Origin: Acetobacteraceae bacterium
Lineage (GTDB): Bacteria > Pseudomonadota > Alphaproteobacteria > Acetobacterales > Acetobacteraceae
DNA: 9,483 nucleotides
Direction of reading: 5' to 3'
Assembly: GCA_027489135.1 (NCBI GenBank)
Contig: JAIYAI010000498.1
Span: 1 to 9,483, forward strand
Below the pieces are notes generated by a model. The model was given only the letters and a program-made list of their open reading frames with translations. It was not told the DNA's origin and did no database searches. Positions 6,014 to 9,483 of the stretch are shown here, piece by piece. The position numbers and the translations under genes are program-made. Each line of letters opens with the position of its first letter. Within the stretch, counting starts at the first letter, position 1.

Positions 6014-6988
6014 TCACACCGGGGCGATGCGCGCCCGGCGGATCACCACGCCCCAGCGTTCCGCATCGTGCCGGATGGTCTGGGCCAGCGCGTCGCGGCT
6101 TTCCGCCACGGGCTCGAGCCCCAGGGCGAGCAGGCGGTTGCCGATGCTCGGGATGGCCAACGCCGCCTGCACCGCCTCGTCCAGCCGGGCGCAGGTGGCC
6201 GGATCCGTGCCGGCGGGCGCGACAATGCCGTGCCAGCCCACCACGTCGCCGATCGCCAGCCCCGCCTCCTGCAGCGTCGGCACGCTGGGCAGCGCGCGCA
6301 CCCGCTCCGCCGCGGAGACGGCGAGGGCCCGGAAGCTGCCCTGCTTCACCAACCCCGTCGCCGCACCGATGTTCAGGAGGGCGGCATCGATGGTGCCGGA
6401 GAGCAGATCATTCGCCGCCGGCGCGCCGCCACGATAGGGCACATGGATCCAGCGAAGGCCCGCGGTGTCCTGGATGACCTCTCCCAGCAGATGGGCAAGG
6501 CTGCCGACCCCCGTGGTGCCGACGGCGGGCGGTTCGCCGCGCCGGCCGGCCGCGAGGAAGGCGCCGAGATCGGATGCCGGGTTGTCGGCGCGGACCACGA
6601 GGATCTGCGGCACCTTCACCACCCAGGAGACAGGGGCGAAGCCTTCCACCGGGTCGAAGCCAAGGCGAGGAAAGAGCGACTTGTTGATCGAGAGCCCGTC
6701 GGAGCCCGCCAGCAAGGTGGTGCCGTCGGGCCGCGCCCGCGCGACGGTCTGAAAGCCGAGGTTGCCCGCCGCGCCCGGCAGGTTCTCCACCACCACGCTC
6801 TGCGCCAGGGCGGAGGCCATGGGCTGGGCGATGATGCGCGCCACCGCGTCCTGGCTGCCGCCGGCGGAAACCGGGACGACCAGCCGCACCGGCCGCGCGG
6901 GACGCCAGCCCGCATCGGCGCGACCGAGGCCGGGGTGGGCCAGCAGCGGGGCGACGGCCAGGGCGCCCAGGAGAGAACGGCGTCGCAT
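6014..6988 (-). CDS. Bug-family (TctC-like) tripartite tricarboxylate transporter substrate-binding protein
   Basis: Bug proteins are periplasmic binders of carboxylates or similar small molecules. Some serve TctAB permeases, but many are orphans. The 324-residue product begins with a signal peptide, MRRRSLLGALAVAPLL, with a likely cut after ADA (24-26). The Arg-rich start could suit Sec or Tat. Family motifs are PVRLVVPVSAGGSQDAVAR (33-51), VVENLPGAAGNLGF (66-79), HVPYRGGAPAANDLLSG (182-198) and LPSVPTLQEAG (233-243). The ATG at 6988 is preferred because AGGA lies about 6 nt upstream. An upstream in-frame ATG at 7018 lacks a ribosome binding site and would bury the signal peptide. No TctA or TctB gene is adjacent. 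Its 3' end faces the SDR with a 4-bp gap. Ligand unknown. Confidence 0.93.
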   Translation of the reverse strand: MRRRSLLGALAVAPLLAHPGLGRADAGWRPARPVRLVVPVSAGGSQDAVARIIAQPMASALAQSVVVENLPGAAGNLGFQTVARARPDGTTLLAGSDGLSINKSLFPRLGFDPVEGFAPVSWVVKVPQILVVRADNPASDLGAFLAAGRRGEPPAVGTTGVGSLAHLLGEVIQDTAGLRWIHVPYRGGAPAANDLLSGTIDAALLNIGAATGLVKQGSFRALAVSAAERVRALPSVPTLQEAGLAIGDVVGWHGIVAPAGTDPATCARLDEAVQAALAIPSIGNRLLALGLEPVAESRDALAQTIRHDAERWGVVIRRARIAPV

Positions 6989-7123
6989 GCTGGATCCTGC
7001 TCCCCTGTTCACACCCATGGAATCTATAAAATCTAGTGAATGAGTAGGTCTAGTCAGAAAATGTCTCCCGGTGGCGTGAGGGACCGGATTCCGTCTCCCG
7101 CCGTTCTGCCCTAAGCCGCGCGG
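6989..7123. promoter_or_regulatory. Divergent Bug / nth intergenic region with an AT-rich patch
   Basis: The 135-bp gap separates divergent starts. It contains the most AT-rich patch seen in the window (about 7019-7064). Within it are TCTA units at 7023-7026, 7032-7035 and 7049-7052; the last two extend to TCTAGTGA and TCTAGTCA. On the minus strand the same stretch gives two TAGATT boxes 9 bp apart, either of which could serve as a -10 for the binding-protein gene. A matching -35 was not identified. The patch may be a promoter and operator; this is inferred from composition and repeats. Confidence 0.4.
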
Positions 7124-7834
7124 ATGCCTCGCAAGCCCAGCCCCCCGCTGCACGGCACCGCCACCGAACCGCGCCGCGCCCGCCGCATGAACGCCGAGCA
7201 GGCCGCCGCCTTCATCCGCGCGCTCGCGGTCAGCAATCCCGCGCCGGAGACGGAACTGCTCTACGCCGACCCCTTCACCCTGCTGGTCGCCGTCGTGCTC
7301 TCCGCCCAGACCACCGATGCGGCGGTGAACAAGTGCACGCCCGCCCTCTTCGCCGCGGCACCCACCCCTGCCGCGATGGCGGCGCTGGGGGAGGCCGGGA
7401 TCGGCCCGCATATCCGCACCATCGGCCTGTGGCAGGGCAAGGCGCGCAACGTCGCGGCGCTGGCGACGATGCTGGTGGAGCAGCATGGTGGCCAGGTCCC
7501 ACGCGACCGGGAGGCGCTGGAGGCGCTGCCCGGCGTCGGCCGCAAGACCGCCAACGTCGTGCTCAACGTCGCCTTCGGCGAGGCGACCATGGCGGTCGAC
7601 ACGCACATCTTCCGCATCGGCAACCGCACCGGCCTCGCCCCCGGCAAGACCCCGCGGGAGGTGGAGGACGGCCTGGTCCGCAAGTGCCCAGCGGACCTGC
7701 TGCGCGACGCGCATCACTGGCTGATCCTGCACGGCCGCTATGTCTGCAAGGCGCGGGCGCCGGAATGCTGGCGCTGCCCCGCCGTCGCCCACTGCAACTA
7801 CCGCGACAAGGTGCTGGCGCCGCCGTTGCGCTGA
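7124..7834 (+). CDS. nth: Endonuclease III (DNA glycosylase/AP lyase)
   Basis: Nth removes oxidised pyrimidines and cleaves the resulting abasic site in base excision repair. The product is 236 residues. The helix-hairpin-helix LPGVGRKTANVVLN (135-148) holds the catalytic Lys141. Asp159 in VDTHIFR lies 18 residues later, the same spacing as Lys120/Asp138 in E. coli. The C-terminal [4Fe-4S] cluster is C-x6-C-x2-C-x5-C (Cys208, 215, 218, 224). LLVAVVLSAQTTDAAVNK (53-70) is the family block near the N-terminus. Ribosome binding sites are weak for both the ATG at 7124 and an internal ATG at 7187. The latter would give 215 residues, closer to typical Nth, so the first 21 basic, Pro-rich residues are uncertain. 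The dioxygenase gene follows after 47 bp. Confidence 0.95.
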   Translation: MPRKPSPPLHGTATEPRRARRMNAEQAAAFIRALAVSNPAPETELLYADPFTLLVAVVLSAQTTDAAVNKCTPALFAAAPTPAAMAALGEAGIGPHIRTIGLWQGKARNVAALATMLVEQHGGQVPRDREALEALPGVGRKTANVVLNVAFGEATMAVDTHIFRIGNRTGLAPGKTPREVEDGLVRKCPADLLRDAHHWLILHGRYVCKARAPECWRCPAVAHCNYRDKVLAPPLR

Positions 7835-7881
7835 CCCGGGCTGGGGTGGATGCTTCCTCCAAAGAACACCGGAGGACGCCC

Positions 7882-8952
7882 ATGCACCCGACCCCGCGCC
7901 CCGTCAGCGGCCCCTTCGTCTGGACCGGGCCCGAGATGCAGCAGCGCCGGTCCGAATGGATCCGCGAACTCTCGCCCGCCCAGATCAAGGAATTGGAAGG
8001 CGCCGTCGCCGCGCTCGACCGCACCGGCATCGACATCGCCGCGATCGGGCCGGAGGACCTGAAGGCCACCTCCCTCGCGCCGCTGGTCGCCGAGACGAAG
8101 CACGCGCTGACCAGGGGCCGCGGCTTCATCCTGATCCGTGGCGTGCCCGTGCACGAATGGTCGCCGCGGCAATGCGCGATCGCCTATTTCGGCCTGGGCG
8201 CAAAGCTGGGGGAGCCCGTCTCCCAGAACGCCATGGGCCATATCCTGGGGCATGTGAAGGATATCGGCGTCGACTACGCCAAGCCCACCGGCCGCGGCTA
8301 CCAGACCGCGGCGCGGCTGCCCTACCACACCGACAGTTCCGACGCCGTGGGGCTGCTCTGCCTCAAGCCCTCGCGCGCCGGCGGGCTTTCCTCCATCGCC
8401 AGTTCGGCGGCGATCCACAACGCGATGCTGGCGCGCGACCCGAAGCTGGTCGCCGCGCTGATGAACCCGGTCTACCGCGACCGCCGCGGCGAGGTGCCGG
8501 ACGGCGCGCAGGAATGGTACGCCGTGCCGGTCTTCAACCCGACGCCTGATGGCGGGCTCGCCACCACCTATGTCCGCAGCGCCATGCGCAAGGCGCAGCG
8601 CTTCGACGACGTGCCCCGCCTGACGCCGGAGATCGAGGCCGCCTGCGACCTGCTCGACAGCCTGGCCGAAAGCCCGGAGATCCATCTCGACATGGAATTC
8701 CGCCCCGGCGACATCCAGTTCCTGTCCAACCACTGGGTGCTGCACAGCCGCACCGCCTTCGAGGACTTCGCCGAGCAGGAGAAGCGGCGGCACCTGTTCC
8801 GGCTCTGGCTCGCGCTCGACGACGCGCCGGCGCTGCCGGAAGTGTTCACCGCGCATTGGCAGGGCGCCACGGCCCGGGGCCGGCCGGCGGGAATCCGCGT
8901 GCCGGGGGTGCCGCTCAACGCGCCGCTGGATGCCACCCTGGCCGCGGCCTGA
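7882..8952 (+). CDS. TauD/TfdA-family Fe(II)/2-oxoglutarate-dependent dioxygenase
   Basis: This family couples 2-oxoglutarate decarboxylation to hydroxylation of a small substrate. Known members act on taurine, phenoxyacetates and carnitine precursors, among others. The product is 356 residues. The metal ligands are HTD (His149, Asp151, in LPYHTDSSD) and a distal His in NHWVLHSRTAFEDF (283-296), most likely His288. The 2-oxoglutarate-binding Arg is probably Arg307 in RRHLFRLWLALDD. RGFILIRGVP (80-89) is the usual N-terminal strand region. The start ATG at 7882 has GGAGG (7871-7875) 6 nt upstream, an excellent site. It may be read through from nth, since only 47 bp without an obvious terminator separate them. 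The sequence does not look like true TauD; the longer length and the LHSRTAFED motif fit the broader hypothetical subgroup. Substrate unknown. Confidence 0.9.
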   Translation: MHPTPRPVSGPFVWTGPEMQQRRSEWIRELSPAQIKELEGAVAALDRTGIDIAAIGPEDLKATSLAPLVAETKHALTRGRGFILIRGVPVHEWSPRQCAIAYFGLGAKLGEPVSQNAMGHILGHVKDIGVDYAKPTGRGYQTAARLPYHTDSSDAVGLLCLKPSRAGGLSSIASSAAIHNAMLARDPKLVAALMNPVYRDRRGEVPDGAQEWYAVPVFNPTPDGGLATTYVRSAMRKAQRFDDVPRLTPEIEAACDLLDSLAESPEIHLDMEFRPGDIQFLSNHWVLHSRTAFEDFAEQEKRRHLFRLWLALDDAPALPEVFTAHWQGATARGRPAGIRVPGVPLNAPLDATLAAA

Positions 8953-9080
8953 AAGGCTTCAATTCAACGAAATCAATGGGCAGTGCGATGTGACGGACAA
9001 AATCGCCTGCCCGTCCCGGGCGAAACCGGACGCAAATCGCCCAGTGTCGACAGGAATAAAGTCACAGATCCCCCTCCCTG
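8953..9080. other. Convergent intergenic region
   Basis: These 128 bp lie between the stops of the dioxygenase (plus) and the membrane protein (minus), and are less GC-rich than their surroundings. They contain a direct repeat AAATCGCC at 9001-9008 and 9035-9042. Both copies can pair with GGCGA at 9020-9024, giving alternative small hairpins. No gene-like frame was found. Confidence 0.5.
8999..9024 (-). terminator. Possible intrinsic terminator for the minus-strand membrane protein gene
   Basis: Read on the minus strand, TCGCC (from 9024-9020) can pair with GGCGA (9008-9004), followed directly by five T (9003-8999). A nested alternative pairs GCCCG with CGGGC around a 3-nt loop (9010-9022). 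The stem is only 5 bp and lies about 57-82 bp after the stop codon, so this is a weak call. Confidence 0.3.
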
Positions 9081-9483
9081 TCAACCTCGCGCCCGCCGCG
9101 CATGCCGCCGCGCCGCCATGAAGCGCCGCACCCAGGACGGCCCGTCATTCTGCATCCAGCGCCGGAGGCGCAGCATCCGCAGGCCGAGCGCGATCTTCGC
9201 CCGCGCCATCCCGTCCTTCACGGCGTGCCGCGCCGCGGCCAGCCCGGGAATCCGCGCCACCAGCGCATGGCCCAGCGCCAGCATGCGCTGCACGAAGGCA
9301 TCCGCGCGGGCGAACCAGCGCACCTGCAGCATCTTCGGCTTGGCGATGGCGTAGACCCGCGTGGCGAAGGCCGCGCCCACCACCTTGCCACCGATGATCA
9401 GCACCGCCGCCCAGATGTAGTGGTGGTGCGCCAGCAGCCAGAACTCCAGCACCTTCAGCAGCGGGATCGCGGGCAGGAAGGGC
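9081..9483 (-). CDS. Small basic membrane protein, C-terminal part (cut by the window edge)
   Basis: The last 133 residues of a protein that starts beyond the right edge are visible; the frame is open to position 9483. There is a GTG at 9452, but the residues before it (PFLPAIPLLK) look like continuing protein, so it is probably not the start. A hydrophobic stretch VLEFWLLAHHHYIWAAVLII (11-30), continuing to about 47 as GGKVVGAAFATRVYAIA, suggests one or two membrane segments. WFARADAF (56-63) follows. The remainder to the end is amphipathic and very rich in Arg and Lys (RMLRLRRW, RRFMAARRHARRARG), probably cytoplasmic or nucleic-acid/lipid-facing. It resembles uncharacterised alphaproteobacterial membrane proteins with a K-P-x-L/M-x-x-x-x-WFAR segment, from memory. 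No function can be given. Confidence 0.7.
   Translation of the reverse strand, partial: PFLPAIPLLKVLEFWLLAHHHYIWAAVLIIGGKVVGAAFATRVYAIAKPKMLQVRWFARADAFVQRMLALGHALVARIPGLAAARHAVKDGMARAKIALGLRMLRLRRWMQNDGPSWVRRFMAARRHARRARG

Noticed and set aside
5912..7036. Plus-strand open frame of 374 codons opposite the binding-protein gene
   Set aside because: Antisense to a clear Bug-family protein with a signal peptide, with no recognisable motif.
7333..7881. N-terminal extension of the dioxygenase frame through nth
   Set aside because: It overlaps nth in another frame with no similarity, and the ATG at 7882 has an excellent ribosome binding site.
7798..8856. Minus-strand open frame of 352 codons opposite the dioxygenase
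   Set aside because: Antisense shadow of a gene with an intact active site; the composition is Arg/Gly/Ala-rich and no domain is visible.
1..9483. CRISPR array, tRNA, rRNA, insertion sequence or phage genes
   Set aside because: No regularly spaced repeats, cloverleaf-like sequences, transposase motifs or terminal inverted repeats were seen when reading both strands.

Overview
The window comes from a very GC-rich bacterial chromosome with dense genes, strong third-position G/C bias and long antisense open frames. Gene content suggests an alphaproteobacterium of the Acetobacteraceae (Roseomonas-like) type: acnA lies beside the cytochrome c maturation genes ccmA and ccmB, and there is a Bug-type (TctC-like) periplasmic binding protein alongside many small catabolic oxidoreductases. 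The taxonomic placement is inferred from style and gene content, not from a marker gene.

Left part (1-2391): the 5' end of aconitase acnA leaves the window on the minus strand. Across a 126-bp divergent spacer, ccmA, ccmB and a maltose O-acetyltransferase-like gene run on the plus strand. ccmA and ccmB overlap by 4 bp, and the acetyltransferase ribosome binding site lies inside the end of ccmB. This looks like one transcript. ccmC does not follow.

Middle part (2381-6009): a minus-strand operon reads luciferase-like flavin monooxygenase (start 5154), then cytoplasmic serine hydrolase of the beta-lactamase/esterase fold, then glutathione S-transferase. The last two share an ATGA overlap. A short-chain dehydrogenase/reductase is transcribed divergently from a 78-bp spacer. 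The enzyme classes fit a possible oxidise, oxygenate, hydrolyse route for an unknown organic substrate, but the substrate cannot be read from the sequence.

Right part (6014-9483): an orphan Bug-type solute-binding protein with a signal peptide is on the minus strand. Endonuclease III (nth) and a TauD/TfdA-family Fe(II)/2-oxoglutarate dioxygenase follow on the plus strand. The C-terminal part of a small basic membrane protein enters from the right edge on the minus strand.

No tRNA, rRNA, CRISPR array, insertion sequence, phage gene or obvious defence system was seen. The window is mostly ordinary chromosome with an accessory catabolic cluster. The best candidates for something undescribed are that cluster and the ccmAB-acetyltransferase arrangement.
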